A stretch of 64,000 nt of DNA from contig NZ_CP092712.1 in the NCBI RefSeq assembly GCF_023983475.1, forward strand, positions 1,240,001 through 1,304,000, read 5' to 3'. Below the pieces are notes generated by a model that saw nothing but the letters and a program-made list of their open reading frames with translations, did not search any database and was not told the origin of the DNA. The position numbers and the translations under genes were made by a program. This DNA comes from Aliivibrio fischeri ATCC 7744 = JCM 18803 = DSM 507. GTDB lineage: Bacteria > Pseudomonadota > Gammaproteobacteria > Enterobacterales > Vibrionaceae. Below, piece by piece: positions 24,903-35,341 of this stretch (the stretch's first letter is position 1; each line of letters begins with the position of its first letter).

Positions 24903-26303
24903 TTAGAAGTTAGCTGAACGTGGAGTACGTGGGAACGGGATAACGTCACGAACGTTGCCCATACCTGTTACGTAAGACACTAGACGCTCAAAGCCAAGAC
25001 CGAAGCCAGCATGAGGAACTGTGCCGTAACGACGTAAATCGCGGTACCAGCTCATGTGCTCAGGGTCGATGCCCATTTCAATCATACGAGCATCAAGAAC
25101 GTCTAAACGCTCTTCACGTTGAGAACCACCAATGATCTCACCAATACCAGGTGCAAGAACATCCATCGCAGCAACTGTCTTACCATCGTCATTTTGACGC
25201 ATGTAGAATGCTTTGATGTCTTTCGGGTAGTTTTTAACGATAACTGGCGCTTTGAAGTGTTCTTCAGCAAGGTAACGCTCATGTTCAGAAGACATATCGA
25301 TGCCCCACTCAACATCAAACTCAAAGTCACGACCAGAATCTTTAAGGATTTGGATAGCGTCAGTGTAGTCTACTTGTGCGAAATCAGAGCTTACGAATTG
25401 CTCTAGACGAGTGATTGCTTGTTTGTCGATGCGAGAAGCAAAGAACTCAAGGTCATCACGACGCTCAGCAAGAACCGCTTCGAATACATACTTAAGCATG
25501 TCTTCAGCTAGTTTAGCTACGTCATCAAGAGTAGCAAAAGCAACTTCAGGCTCAACCATCCAGAATTCAGCTAGGTGGCGGCTTGTGTGTGAGTTTTCAG
25601 CACGGAAAGTAGGACCGAATGTGTAAACTTTGCTTAATGCACAAGCGTAAGTTTCCGCATTAAGTTGACCAGATACGGTTAGGAATGTTTCTTTACCAAA
25701 GAAATCTTTGTCGTAATCAACATTGCCTTTGTCATCCATAGGAAGGTTCGCGTGATCTAACGTAGAAACACGGAACATTTCACCAGCACCTTCTGCATCA
25801 GATGCAGTGATCAGTGGAGCAGACATCCAGAAGTAGCCTTGCTCGTGGTAGAAACGGTGAATTGCTTGAGATAGACAGTTACGAACACGTGCAACCGCAC
25901 CGATCACGTTAGTACGTGGGCGAAGGTGTGCAACTTCACGTAAATATTCAATTGAGTGACGAGTCTTAGCCATTGGGTAAGTATCAGCGTCTTCAACCCA
26001 ACCTACAACTTTAACTTCAGTTGCAGCAAGCTCAAAATCTTGGCCTTTAGCAGGAGAAGCAACGATAGTACCAGTCACTTCAACAGAACAACCTGTTGTT
26101 AGTTTAAGAACTTCGTCGTTGTAATTATTTAAGTCATTAGGAACCACGGCCTGAATCGGGTCGAAACAAGAACCGTCATAAACAGCTAGGAAAGAAATAC
26201 CAGCTTTAGAATCGCGACGTGAACGGATCCAGCCGCGAACAGTTACTTCACTGTCAACCGCTAGTTTACCGCTTAATACGTCTGTTACAGGCGCGTAAGT
26301 CAT
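24903..26303 (-). CDS. asnS: Asparagine--tRNA ligase
   Basis: A 466-aa class IIb aminoacyl-tRNA synthetase. The N-terminal OB-fold anticodon-binding domain (residues about 15-100: [26 protein letters not shown]) is followed by the class II core with motif 2 ([22 protein letters not shown]) and motif 3 ([15 protein letters not shown]). I chose the ATG at 26303: it gives 466 aa as in E. coli, and GGAG lies 12 nt upstream, whereas the ATG at 26321 has no binding site. A long upstream region contains TTATAGC ... GCTATAA arms (about 26375-26407), a possible leader structure. Confidence 0.96.
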   Translation of the reverse strand: MTYAPVTDVLSGKLAVDSEVTVRGWIRSRRDSKAGISFLAVYDGSCFDPIQAVVPNDLNNYNDEVLKLTTGCSVEVTGTIVASPAKGQDFELAATEVKVVGWVEDADTYPMAKTRHSIEYLREVAHLRPRTNVIGAVARVRNCLSQAIHRFYHEQGYFWMSAPLITASDAEGAGEMFRVSTLDHANLPMDDKGNVDYDKDFFGKETFLTVSGQLNAETYACALSKVYTFGPTFRAENSHTSRHLAEFWMVEPEVAFATLDDVAKLAEDMLKYVFEAVLAERRDDLEFFASRIDKQAITRLEQFVSSDFAQVDYTDAIQILKDSGRDFEFDVEWGIDMSSEHERYLAEEHFKAPVIVKNYPKDIKAFYMRQNDDGKTVAAMDVLAPGIGEIIGGSQREERLDVLDARMIEMGIDPEHMSWYRDLRRYGTVPHAGFGLGFERLVSYVTGMGNVRDVIPFPRTPRSANF

Positions 26304-26503
26304 GTTAAATACATTCTCCATTGTTGTGCCACATGCACGAATATTTTTATTTCAAGAGTGACATATTACCTTTCTTATAGCTCGCATCAAGTGTTGTTAC
26401 GCTATAAAGATAAAAATTCAGGATAAGAATCAATTTTCGTCCTAAATTCGTCGAAAAAAACATCAATATGGCTAGGTAGTATATACTTAAGTGCCACGAG
26501 TCT

Positions 26504-26539
26504 TGTCGTTTAGTAGGGAAGTAGAGTACTATCCCTGCT
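26504..26539 (+). promoter_or_regulatory. Candidate queD promoter with inverted repeat
   Basis: TTGTCG and TACTAT are 17 bp apart (26504-26532). AGTAGGGA (26512-26519) pairs with TCCCTGCT (26532-26539, one G-U) around the -10, so the promoter is bracketed by an inverted repeat that could be an operator or fold in the transcript. It does not resemble a preQ1 riboswitch. Confidence 0.5.
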
Positions 26540-26569
26540 TCATAATATAGGTAATAGAGATTTTAACTA

Positions 26570-26932
26570 ATGACAACTGAACTATATAAAGACTTCATGT
26601 TTGAAGCAGCACACCATTTACCACATGTACCAGAAGGTCATAAATGTGGTCGTCTTCATGGTCACTCTTTTTTAGTTCGTTTGTATGTTGAAGGTGAAGT
26701 TGATCCACATACCGGTTGGGTTGTTGATTTTGCTGAAATTAAAGCAGCGTTTAAACCAACGTATGATCGTCTTGACCATTACTACCTGAACGACATTAAA
26801 GGGTTAGAAAACCCAACAAGTGAAGTATTAGCTAAGTGGATTTGGAATGAAGTAAAACCAAACTTACCACTGTTAAGCAAAATCGAAATTAAAGAAACCT
26901 GTACAGCAGGTTGTACTTACCGTGGTGAGTAA
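26570..26932 (+). CDS. queD: 6-carboxy-5,6,7,8-tetrahydropterin synthase QueD
   Basis: A 120-aa enzyme of queuosine biosynthesis that converts 7,8-dihydroneopterin triphosphate to 6-carboxytetrahydropterin. The zinc ligands are visible in FEAAHHLP (His15/16) and CGRLHGHS (His30, His32) with catalytic Cys26; other conserved blocks are [29 protein letters not shown] and the catalytic Glu of [14 protein letters not shown]. The length agrees with E. coli QueD (121 aa). It is a single-gene unit with its own promoter and terminator. Confidence 0.95.
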   Translation: MTTELYKDFMFEAAHHLPHVPEGHKCGRLHGHSFLVRLYVEGEVDPHTGWVVDFAEIKAAFKPTYDRLDHYYLNDIKGLENPTSEVLAKWIWNEVKPNLPLLSKIEIKETCTAGCTYRGE

Positions 26933-26958
26933 TTTCAGTTTGAATTAATGTGTTTATG

Positions 26959-26987
26959 AAGGTGCTTGTTTGAAGCGCCTTTTTTTA
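26959..26987 (+). terminator. Intrinsic terminator after queD
   Basis: AAGGTGCTT, loop GTTTG, AAGCGCCTT (one G-U), then T7. Its T-run overlaps the end of the convergent gene. Confidence 0.88.
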
Positions 26988-28001
26988 TGACTGACGTATA
27001 CGGGCGGTAATAGAAACCAGAGCATGATCGGTACTGAATTGGTCAATATCGAATCTTGGATTCACAATGTGTTTATCTGTCACCGTATAGTCAATGATTT
27101 CCAAAATATTGCCAGAAAATGAGCTATCAAACTCATTAGAAAGCAGTATGTAATCTAAAACAGATCCTTTCGCCCCGTGATAATGGGTGTGAGCACGCTT
27201 TTCTAATAAATCAGTGCCTTTTAATTCGCTATAAATATCCCAACTGTCTTTTAATTGAAATAGAGCTAAATAGTCAGAGCTAAACTTATCAAATCGCAAC
27301 TCATGAGAGAGTAAGCCTTTGAACTCATCGTGAAACAAGGGCTTATTAAAATCGCCCATGACGACGACAGCTTGGCTTGTTTTTTTGCGTTGCTGAATAA
27401 TATGGTTATGTAGAATATTCGCTTCCAACCCTCGTTGAACGGTAGATAGCCAAGATCCTAATTGTTCATCATGGAGTTGATTGAGGGAGGAAAGATTCTC
27501 TTCATCTATCTCGTTATTAACTTCAGGCTCTTTTGGGCGTTGAGATTTAAAATGCACCACATAGCAATCTGTTATACCCAAGTGAGGTAGTTCGATACTG
27601 GCATGAACGGGAATACGATTAAATTCAAACTGAATGCCAAATCGCTCAAGTTGTTCTTTTTCTGCAATAACGGGTTGAGCTCTCAAAATAGGGTAGCGTG
27701 AAGCGAAAGCCACAATAGGCGAGTTAAAGACATAGCCATCTTCAGATTTTGGTTCATCTACCGTACAAAAATACGCGTACCCCAGCTCATTGACTAGTGC
27801 TTCTAGTGCATTGGGACTAAATACTTCCTGAAAGCCAATTACATCAGAGTTTAATTCGGTAATTTTATCTCTAAACCAGCCTTGTTTTTTCAACCATTCA
27901 TCTTGAGTCAGTATGTTTTCAAAATCGTAGAATGCATTAGGCGGCTCAACAAAGTTGAACATGTTAATGGTAGTAAAGATGAGGCTTTCAGGTGATGACA
28001 A
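26985..28001 (-). CDS. Endonuclease/exonuclease/phosphatase (EEP) fold protein
   Basis: A 338-aa protein with the DNase I-like EEP fold. Diagnostic motifs in order: FTTINMFNFVEPP near the N-terminus, the metal Glu in DVIGFQEVF (about residue 58), the catalytic GDFNKP (about 215), DYILLSNEF and the closing STDHALVSI (Asp-His pair). There is no signal peptide. The fold covers nucleases, phosphodiesterases and inositol or sphingolipid phosphatases, and the substrate cannot be told from sequence. It is divergent from sbcDC, which is suggestive of but does not prove a DNA-repair link. Confidence 0.85.
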   Translation of the reverse strand: MSSPESLIFTTINMFNFVEPPNAFYDFENILTQDEWLKKQGWFRDKITELNSDVIGFQEVFSPNALEALVNELGYAYFCTVDEPKSEDGYVFNSPIVAFASRYPILRAQPVIAEKEQLERFGIQFEFNRIPVHASIELPHLGITDCYVVHFKSQRPKEPEVNNEIDEENLSSLNQLHDEQLGSWLSTVQRGLEANILHNHIIQQRKKTSQAVVVMGDFNKPLFHDEFKGLLSHELRFDKFSSDYLALFQLKDSWDIYSELKGTDLLEKRAHTHYHGAKGSVLDYILLSNEFDSSFSGNILEIIDYTVTDKHIVNPRFDIDQFSTDHALVSITARIRQS

Positions 28002-28180
28002 AATACAAGCTCTTTATTTTTTATGATGAACTGAAGTGGATATATCTTAAGTGTAAAGGGGTTAGCTCACTCTTGCCAGTGAATAGTTTGATTTTAAAAG
28101 CTTATAAAAGTACATAGTTTGTCTTTCAAATGGTATAACTGACTCATAGTATTCTTCATCTAGCGAACAAGTTGATATAT

Positions 28181-29425
28181 ATGCGTATTTTACATACTTC
28201 AGATTGGCATTTAGGTCAAAATTTCTTCACAAAAAGTCGTCGTAATGAACATCAACAATTCATTACATGGTTACTTGAGCAAGTACAAGAAAATGCCATA
28301 AATGCGGTCATTATTGCTGGAGATGTGTTTGATACGGGTGCACCGCCAAGTTACGCACGTGAAATGTATAACCAATTTGTGGTGGAGATGAATAAAGTAA
28401 ACTGTGAGTTGATTGTGCTTGGTGGAAATCATGATTCAGTTTCAACGCTAAATGAATCAAAACAATTATTGGCTCATTTGAACGCTCGAGTGATTGCCAA
28501 TACCTGTGATGATTTATCCACCCAATTATTAACGCTTCCAGACAGTGATGGGACGGTTGGTGCTATTTTATGTGCGGTTCCTTTTATTCGCCCGCGTGAC
28601 GTTGTCACTAGTATCGCAGGCTCAACGGGTGTAGAAAAGCAACAAGCACTCGGTGAAGCGATTAAACAACATTATCATCAGCTGTATCAAAAAGCGCTAG
28701 AGTTACGAAAAGAGTTAAATGTAGAAGTCCCTATTATTGCGACAGGCCATTTAACCGCGTTAGGGGTAAAACAATCGGATTCTGTTCGCGATATTTATAT
28801 CGGTACGCTTGATGGGTTTGCAGCAGATGGTTTCCCGCCTGCGGATTATATTGCATTGGGTCATATTCATCGCCCGCAATTGGTGGCTAAATCTGAACAT
28901 ATTCGTTATTCAGGCTCACCCATTCCATTAAGTTTTGATGAGCTTAAATCTCAGAAACAAGTGGTGATGGTTGAGTTTGATAAACAAAGCGTCATTCAAA
29001 TTGCGCCAATTAATGTGCCTATGTTTCAACAAATGAAGGCATTAAAGGGCGATTTGGAAACCATCGAAAAAGAGTTAGCTCAATTTCAAGAGTGTGAAGA
29101 AACGACTTGGTTATGTATTGAAGTAGAAGTACAAGATTACCTTTCCGATCTACAACAACGCATTCAGGCGCTAACTCAAGATCTTAACGTTGAGGTGCTG
29201 CAATTGCGTCGAGCAAGAAACCGTAGTGACCAAATGTTAACACAAGAAAAAACAGAAACCTTAGCTGAACTAACGCCTTTTGATGTGTTTACTAAACGTA
29301 TAGAGCAAGAGACGTTTGAGACAGAAAAAGAGCAGCAACGAGCTGAAAGAATGACAGTGAAATTCAAGCAAATTCTGTCAGAAGTAGAACATAAAGATAC
29401 GGATCCACAAGAAGGTGATGCATGA
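28181..29425 (+). CDS. sbcD: Nuclease SbcCD subunit D
   Basis: A 414-aa Mre11-type nuclease subunit that, with SbcC, opens hairpins and degrades DNA ends in an ATP-dependent way. Metal-binding motifs are visible: HTSDWHLGQ (Asp8, His10), AGDVFDTG (motif II), LGGNHDS (motif III), ATGHLTA and ALGHIHRPQ (motifs IV, V). I chose ATG at 28181, which matches the E. coli start MRILHTSDWHLG; an in-frame TTG at 28172 adds three residues only. It overlaps sbcC by 4 bp (ATGA). Confidence 0.95.
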   Translation: MRILHTSDWHLGQNFFTKSRRNEHQQFITWLLEQVQENAINAVIIAGDVFDTGAPPSYAREMYNQFVVEMNKVNCELIVLGGNHDSVSTLNESKQLLAHLNARVIANTCDDLSTQLLTLPDSDGTVGAILCAVPFIRPRDVVTSIAGSTGVEKQQALGEAIKQHYHQLYQKALELRKELNVEVPIIATGHLTALGVKQSDSVRDIYIGTLDGFAADGFPPADYIALGHIHRPQLVAKSEHIRYSGSPIPLSFDELKSQKQVVMVEFDKQSVIQIAPINVPMFQQMKALKGDLETIEKELAQFQECEETTWLCIEVEVQDYLSDLQQRIQALTQDLNVEVLQLRRARNRSDQMLTQEKTETLAELTPFDVFTKRIEQETFETEKEQQRAERMTVKFKQILSEVEHKDTDPQEGDA

Positions 29426-32400
29426 GAATTTTAAGTCTAAGTTTTTCAAATTTAAACTCATTAAAAGGTGAGTGGAAAATTGATTTCTCAGCATCTCCTT
29501 TTGCGGAAAACGGGTTGTTTGCGATTACTGGCCCAACAGGAGCGGGTAAAACGACGATTTTAGATGCGATTTGTTTAGCGCTTTATCATAAAACCCCTCG
29601 TCTTGGTGGTATTTCAACATCAAGCAATGAAATCATGACACGTGGGACTGCGGAATGTTCTGCGGAAGTGGAATTTGAAGTGAAAGGCAAAGCGTATCGT
29701 GCATTTTGGAGTCAGCGTCGCTCACGTGGCAAAGTGGATGGCAATTTACAAGCCGCTACCGTAGAGCTTGCAGAGGTGGACTCTGAAAAAGTATTAGCAA
29801 CTCAAGTTAAAAAGAAAGATGAGCTAATTAATACCATTACAGGTTTAGATTTCTCTCGTTTTACAAAGTCTATGATGCTTTCTCAAGGGCAATTTGCTGC
29901 GTTTTTAAATGCGGATGCCAATGATCGTGCTGGTTTATTGGAAGAGTTAACCGGTACAGAGATCTACGGTCAGATCTCAGAAAAAGTGCATGAGCATTAC
30001 ACCGTATCAAAACAGAAATTGGCAGAACTTAAGGCAAAAGCTGAAGGGGTTGAGCTGCTTTCTGAAGAGGACAAACAAGCGCTAATTGATGAACAAACTG
30101 AATTGCAAGCCAACCAAGAACAGCAACAAGCGCAGTTAACCGAATGGCAAGCGCATGTTGAGTGGTGGAACGCAGAGGTTAAAAACCAACAGCAATACCA
30201 ACAAGCGATTGAAAATCATCAATTAGCCTTGGATAAAGAAAAACAAGCGAGCGAACAATTACATCGTTTAGCACAAAGTGAACCCGCGGAAAAACTGCGT
30301 GCGCCTTATCAACTGTGGCAAGAAGCACAAGAGCGTTTTGATGAAGTGGTTAAAGAATTGAGTTTAACCGAGGTGTCTCATCAACAAAAAGCAAGTGATA
30401 AATTGACGCTTGAGTCTCATGTTATGTATCTAAAACAAGAGTTTGATGGCATTAAGGTGGAAAGTAAAACACTGGAGGCGTTAATTAATGATTCAGTGCA
30501 GCCGCTTGATACTAGAATAAGTCAATTAACTCAGCAGTCGCAGGAAAAACAGCAGAATATTGCCCACCTAACGACACGCTACGAAGAGAGTCACAAAAAA
30601 CAACAACACTTAACGGTGACGTTATCTGATGTGACGGAAACATTGGCTCAGTTGGCAAGCTATGTTGAAAAGCATCAATCCGATGTGCAACTTGAGCGTT
30701 ATTTAGGTCAGTGGAAGCATCAAGTTAGTTATATTTCACAGCAAGATAAAGAAGTGAGTGCGTTAAATAGCAAAGTGACATCAGCTAAGGCCACACTAGA
30801 CGCTTTACTTGCGAATATGACGAAAAAAGAGACGGAACTACAGCAAGCTCAAGTTGTTGTTAATACTGAAGTGGATGCGTTAAAAGTTGCAGAGCTTGTA
30901 TTACAGCAATCACAAAAAAAAGGCACAGAAGCACAACTGGCAGAGCAAGTCGCAGCACTAACCAATCGTCATCAATATCGTGTTGAATTGACTCATGTAA
31001 ACAATGAGTATTTGCGAGCAACAAAAGAGCTGAAAAGCTTAGAGGTTACACAGAAAACGCAATCTGAAGAGATTCAGACGCTGGAAGCGCAGCGTACTGA
31101 ACTCGGTTCGCAGTTTAAGCAGTTAGAGCAACAGGTAATTGATTTAACCACATTAATTGAGCAAGAAGGCGAGTTGGCAAAATATCGTGCTGAATTAATA
31201 AAAGATCAGGATTGTCCACTGTGTGGCTCAACACATCATCCATTGTTAGAACAGTCACAATCTCTTGATCTTAATGCCACAATGCAGCGTAAAAAAGAGG
31301 CTGAACAAAAGCGTGCAGAGATAGTTGAACAGGGCAAATCGGTACGTGAGCAACTGGATTCACTTAAAGTAAAACAAGAACATTGCCAATCTCAGTGCAT
31401 GCAGTATCAAAATGTCGTTACATCTACTCAGCAGCAGTGGTCTGCCTTGTTAGAGGTCACTCAATTAACATTAAGTTTGGGCGACACAGATTCGATTAAT
31501 CAATCTATTGCTGAATGCGAGGCTTTGTTAACGATACTTAATGTACAAGTTAAACAAGTACGCCAAGCGGATGACAAGTATCGAGCGCAGCAAAGTCAAT
31601 TACAACAAGCTCAACACCGCTTTGATACTGTAATGACTGGATTAGAGTACGATCGTAAATCACATCAATCAGCGGCACAGCTACAGCTTGATGATTCGGT
31701 TAAATTAGAGCAACTGCAACAGCATGATGCTGAGTTGAAACAGCAATTGGTTGCTGAAATTGAGCAAACCGGATTTAACGCCCCTAAATTGGCGGAAATA
31801 GAATCGTGGTTTACGCAAAAAGAGCAAGATTTACAACGTATTCAGCAACAGATTTCGGAGCAACAAAGGTTTACTCAGCAGCAACAAAAGCTGCAGAGTG
31901 AGCATGGCCATTTATCAGATCAATTGAGTGAGTTAACTAACCAATTACAAACAACTCAAGCGGAGAACGTATTACTGACTTCAGATCTAGAACAGCAAAA
32001 AGAAAAACGTGTTGAGCTGTTTGGTCTGCAAGAAGTCAAAGTCGCACGTTCTGAAATGGCTGAGAAATTGGGTGATTCGGAGCAACGCTATCAGGTTGAG
32101 CAACAAAAGCTGCAAATTCTAGTACAAGAACTCGCGGTTATAGAAGGTAAGGTAACAAGCTTAAAACAAAGTCATGCTAATAATGACAAGTTAACAGCAG
32201 AGCGAAGTGGTGTATGGAAAGACGCATTATTGCAGAGTCCATTTGACACACTAGAGTTGTTCCAAGCCGCCTTGATTTCAGAAGAGGAGCGTCAACAGTT
32301 ACTTGATCTGAAAACAGAAACACAACAAGCGATTGAACGAACAAGTGCGTTATTAGACAGTGCAAAACACACGAAAGAACAGCATTATCAAGTGCCAAAA

Positions 32401-33102
32401 GCGACAGAGTGGCAGTTAATGCCAAAAGAAGTAGTTGAGAGTGAATTGGCTCAAGTGAAGTCGTTATCTGAAAGCTTGGTGAAACGTGAAGGTGAGATTG
32501 CTCAAGCCTTACGCTCAAATGATGAACGTAAGAGCAACCAAAAGACTTTGTTTGAAGCAATAGAAGCGTATCAGTCTGAATACGATGATATTCAATATCT
32601 GCATTCATTAATTGGTTCGCAAAAAGGGGATAAATTCCGTAAGTTTGCCCAAGGGTTAACGTTAGAAAACCTCGTTTATTTAGCCAATAAGCAGTTAACT
32701 CGTTTACACGGTCGTTATGAGCTTAAGCGTAAAGCGAGCGATGGGTTAGAGCTGCAAGTGTTAGATACATGGCAGGGTGATGTGGTACGTGATACGAAAA
32801 CCTTATCGGGTGGCGAAAGCTTCTTAGTTAGTTTGGCGTTAGCATTAGCGCTTTCTGATCTGGTTAGTCACAAAACGAGCATTGATTCGCTGTTCTTAGA
32901 TGAAGGTTTTGGTACGCTAGATAGTGAAACGCTAGATATGGCGCTTGATGCTTTGGACAATTTAAACGCATCAGGAAAAATGATCGGTGTGATAAGTCAC
33001 ATTGAAGCGATGAAAGAACGTATTCCAGTTCAAATAAAAGTTACCAAACGCAGTGGACTAGGCGTGAGTGAACTAGAAAAACAATATAAAAAAGTCAGTT
33101 AA
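29422..33102 (+). CDS. sbcC: Nuclease SbcCD subunit C (SMC-like ATPase)
   Basis: A 1226-aa Rad50-type ATPase. Walker A GPTGAGKTT is at residues 37-45, followed by QGQFAAFLNA; long Gln/Glu-rich coiled coils occupy about 180-1030, interrupted by the zinc hook C598-P-L-C601; the C-terminal lobe has the LSGGESFLVSLALALALS signature and Walker B SLFLDEGFGTLD. Somewhat longer than E. coli SbcC (1048 aa), the difference lying in the coiled coils. The ATG overlaps the sbcD stop, giving coupled translation and equimolar subunits. Confidence 0.96.
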   Translation: MRILSLSFSNLNSLKGEWKIDFSASPFAENGLFAITGPTGAGKTTILDAICLALYHKTPRLGGISTSSNEIMTRGTAECSAEVEFEVKGKAYRAFWSQRRSRGKVDGNLQAATVELAEVDSEKVLATQVKKKDELINTITGLDFSRFTKSMMLSQGQFAAFLNADANDRAGLLEELTGTEIYGQISEKVHEHYTVSKQKLAELKAKAEGVELLSEEDKQALIDEQTELQANQEQQQAQLTEWQAHVEWWNAEVKNQQQYQQAIENHQLALDKEKQASEQLHRLAQSEPAEKLRAPYQLWQEAQERFDEVVKELSLTEVSHQQKASDKLTLESHVMYLKQEFDGIKVESKTLEALINDSVQPLDTRISQLTQQSQEKQQNIAHLTTRYEESHKKQQHLTVTLSDVTETLAQLASYVEKHQSDVQLERYLGQWKHQVSYISQQDKEVSALNSKVTSAKATLDALLANMTKKETELQQAQVVVNTEVDALKVAELVLQQSQKKGTEAQLAEQVAALTNRHQYRVELTHVNNEYLRATKELKSLEVTQKTQSEEIQTLEAQRTELGSQFKQLEQQVIDLTTLIEQEGELAKYRAELIKDQDCPLCGSTHHPLLEQSQSLDLNATMQRKKEAEQKRAEIVEQGKSVREQLDSLKVKQEHCQSQCMQYQNVVTSTQQQWSALLEVTQLTLSLGDTDSINQSIAECEALLTILNVQVKQVRQADDKYRAQQSQLQQAQHRFDTVMTGLEYDRKSHQSAAQLQLDDSVKLEQLQQHDAELKQQLVAEIEQTGFNAPKLAEIESWFTQKEQDLQRIQQQISEQQRFTQQQQKLQSEHGHLSDQLSELTNQLQTTQAENVLLTSDLEQQKEKRVELFGLQEVKVARSEMAEKLGDSEQRYQVEQQKLQILVQELAVIEGKVTSLKQSHANNDKLTAERSGVWKDALLQSPFDTLELFQAALISEEERQQLLDLKTETQQAIERTSALLDSAKHTKEQHYQVPKATEWQLMPKEVVESELAQVKSLSESLVKREGEIAQALRSNDERKSNQKTLFEAIEAYQSEYDDIQYLHSLIGSQKGDKFRKFAQGLTLENLVYLANKQLTRLHGRYELKRKASDGLELQVLDTWQGDVVRDTKTLSGGESFLVSLALALALSDLVSHKTSIDSLFLDEGFGTLDSETLDMALDALDNLNASGKMIGVISHIEAMKERIPVQIKVTKRSGLGVSELEKQYKKVS

Positions 33103-33134
33103 TTTTGCAAATAGAGCAGTAAAAGGAATTTGAA

Positions 33135-33620
33135 ATGGGAAAAACAAAACGTGAAGTAACGTTACGCTTTTTAGCTGAACCGGGCGATGTGAACTTCGGT
33201 GGTAAAGTTCATGGCGGGGCAGTAATGAAATGGATCGATTTAGCGGCTTACGCATCAGCGGCTGGTTGGAGTGGGAAATACTGCATTACAGCATACGCTG
33301 GCGGTATTCGTTTTGTTGAGCCTATCTTTGTTGGCAACCTTGTGGAAGTGACGGGTAAGGTCATTTATACCGGAACATCGTCTATGCATATTGCAATTGA
33401 TGTGCAAGCAAGCGATCCCAAAGAGCAGAATAACCGTTTAACCACGCATTGTATCGTTATCATGGTGGCGGTAGATGGCAATGGTAAACCGACATCGGTG
33501 CCAGAATGGATACCAGAGACTGAAGAAGATATTAAATTAAGGGATTCTGCTATTAAGTTAATGAATATGCGTAAAGAGATTGGCGAAGAGATGGAAGCTC
33601 ACGTTCAATATTTGAAATAA
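33135..33620 (+). CDS. Hotdog-fold acyl-CoA thioesterase
   Basis: A 161-aa acyl-CoA hydrolase of the YciA/BFIT type. The fold is recognised from GDVNFGGKVHGGAVMKWIDLAAYASA (central hotdog helix with the catalytic Asp region), ITAYAGGIRFVEPIFVGNLVEV and the ITTHCIVIMVAVD-like strand. It hydrolyses acyl-CoAs in the cytoplasm; chain-length preference cannot be told. A GGA binding site precedes the ATG; it lies 32 bp after sbcC, so it may be partly co-transcribed, and is followed by a terminator. Confidence 0.88.
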   Translation: MGKTKREVTLRFLAEPGDVNFGGKVHGGAVMKWIDLAAYASAAGWSGKYCITAYAGGIRFVEPIFVGNLVEVTGKVIYTGTSSMHIAIDVQASDPKEQNNRLTTHCIVIMVAVDGNGKPTSVPEWIPETEEDIKLRDSAIKLMNMRKEIGEEMEAHVQYLK

Positions 33621-33686
33621 AAGAGAGTATCAATGCCATTAATTATTTGTTCATTATTATTGGTATTAATAACGATGTTTTGCTCT

Positions 33687-33722
33687 AGCCTCAAATTTTA
33701 TGTATAGATTTGAGGCTTTTTT
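33687..33722 (+). terminator. Intrinsic terminator after the thioesterase gene
   Basis: AGCCTCAAAT pairs with ATTTGAGGCT (10 bp), followed by T6. Confidence 0.9.
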
Positions 33723-33883
33723 CTGTTCATATTAATTGTCATGGCAAAGTCATAAAATATTTGCAAAAGTTATAGGTTGGCAAATTTTTATATTCTTGTA
33801 GTTAGGTTAACCTTTTTTATACCTATTTATGAGTATTTATCTCATTTTCTGTACACTTAATTCATGTCTGAAATTTAGTGGTG

Positions 33884-35287
33884 ATGAGAGTGAATGCAGT
33901 AAACAAATCGTTATTTTATAATGTTCGACAACATGCAAATCGTGAGTTTTTTTATCGATTGTTTGTTATTGCTTTCCCCATCACTCTGCAAAGTATTTTA
34001 TTTTCCAGTAAAAGCCTTATTGATGTCTTCATGCTTGGTCAACTTTCAGAAGCTGACATTGCTGCTGTTGGCGTTGGTAGTCGTGCCATCTTCTTTACAA
34101 CGATAATACTGACAGGAATAACAACAACAGGCGCTTTATTGGCAGCTCAGCATTGGGGAGCAAAGGATAATAAAGGCCTGCGAGAAACGACAGCATTAAC
34201 TTGGCTTACTTCCACGTGTTCAGCATTGGTTATTGTTTTTCTTTTACAGTTCTTTGCCAGTTTTGTTATGCAGTTGGCATCTAAAGACCCTAGTGTTATT
34301 GCTCTTGGCGTGGAATATATTCAAATAACCAGTTGGAGCATGCTTGCGGTTGCTTTTACTGCGAGCCTTGGTGCTGGTTTCCGTTCGATACAGCAACCGG
34401 GAATTAGTACTTTTTTCAGTGGTATAGGCATTGTTCTGAATATACTACTGAATTGGGTTTTAATTTTTGGGTATTTAGGCTTTCCTGCTTTAGGTATAAA
34501 AGGTGCGGCCATTGCTACTGTGGTGAGTTCTATCATTGAAGTTGGTTTGCTTTATCTTTATTTACTCATGAAGAGTCATCTTTTAAAATTTGGTTTAAAA
34601 GAGATTATCCAAAGCCTTCAGGTAGATAAATTTCGTTCTTTTATTCGCTTAGCATTACCAACTACTACCAATTTTTTATTATGGGCAGGTGGGTTATTTG
34701 CGTATACCGCGATTATGGGACAAACAGGAACGGAAGGTTTAGCTGCCTTTGCAGTTGTTACGCCAATAGAGGCGGTTTCTCTTAGCTTTTTAATGGGGAT
34801 AGCGAACGCATCTGGTGTGTTAGTAGGTAACCATATCGGAGCTAAAGAGTACGACAAAGTATATTATCAAGCGATGTTGATGATGATCATCGGCTTTGTG
34901 GTTACGATAGCTGTTTCTTTTTGTTTGTTTTTATCTAAAACTTGGATATTAGATTTATTTACTGCGTTAACACCTGAAACTCGAGAACTTGCTGATACTT
35001 TTGTGTCGATTCTTTGTATTGGTATTGTTTTACGCTCAATTCCAACGACACTAGTGGTTGGTATTTTAAGAGCGGGTGGGGATGTTAAATTTTGCCTATA
35101 TCAAGACGTATTAACTCAGTGGTTTTTTGGTATTCCTATCGCTGCTTTAGGTGCCGTGTATTTTGGGTATTCGGCTGAAGTTGTCTATAGTCTTTTCTTT
35201 TTAGAGACGTTGTTTAAGTGGTTTGCTTCTATCTACCGTTTAAAAAGTAAGAAATGGATAAATAATTTAATAGATGTTAAAGGATAG
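33884..35287 (+). CDS. MATE family multidrug/Na+ efflux transporter
   Basis: A 467-aa inner-membrane protein with 12 hydrophobic segments in two homologous halves. The N-terminal half has FPITLQSILFSSKSLIDVFMLGQLSEADIAAVGVGSR, a conserved MATE region, and the second half LPTTTNFLLWAGGLFAYTAIMGQ. Members export cationic drugs or metabolites using Na+ or H+. The start is uncertain: GTG at 33878, GTG at 33881 and ATG at 33884 are consecutive and none has a good binding site; I prefer the ATG. Substrate unknown. Confidence 0.85.
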   Translation: MRVNAVNKSLFYNVRQHANREFFYRLFVIAFPITLQSILFSSKSLIDVFMLGQLSEADIAAVGVGSRAIFFTTIILTGITTTGALLAAQHWGAKDNKGLRETTALTWLTSTCSALVIVFLLQFFASFVMQLASKDPSVIALGVEYIQITSWSMLAVAFTASLGAGFRSIQQPGISTFFSGIGIVLNILLNWVLIFGYLGFPALGIKGAAIATVVSSIIEVGLLYLYLLMKSHLLKFGLKEIIQSLQVDKFRSFIRLALPTTTNFLLWAGGLFAYTAIMGQTGTEGLAAFAVVTPIEAVSLSFLMGIANASGVLVGNHIGAKEYDKVYYQAMLMMIIGFVVTIAVSFCLFLSKTWILDLFTALTPETRELADTFVSILCIGIVLRSIPTTLVVGILRAGGDVKFCLYQDVLTQWFFGIPIAALGAVYFGYSAEVVYSLFFLETLFKWFASIYRLKSKKWINNLIDVKG

Positions 35288-35309
35288 GGGAAACAAGTTT
35301 ATTTAAGGG

Positions 35310-35337
35310 TTGCATTGCCAAGTTCATTATATAGAAT
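35310..35337 (+). promoter_or_regulatory. Candidate promoter upstream of the Phe-rich leader
   Basis: TTGCAT and TAGAAT with a 16-bp spacer. If used, transcription would start near 35344 and give an untranslated leader of about 360 nt before the transporter gene. Confidence 0.45.
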
Positions 35338-35341
35338 GGAT

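Noticed and set aside
32177-32608. 143-codon frame antisense to sbcC
   Set aside because: Explained by the codon bias of the sbcC coiled-coil region; no domain or binding site.
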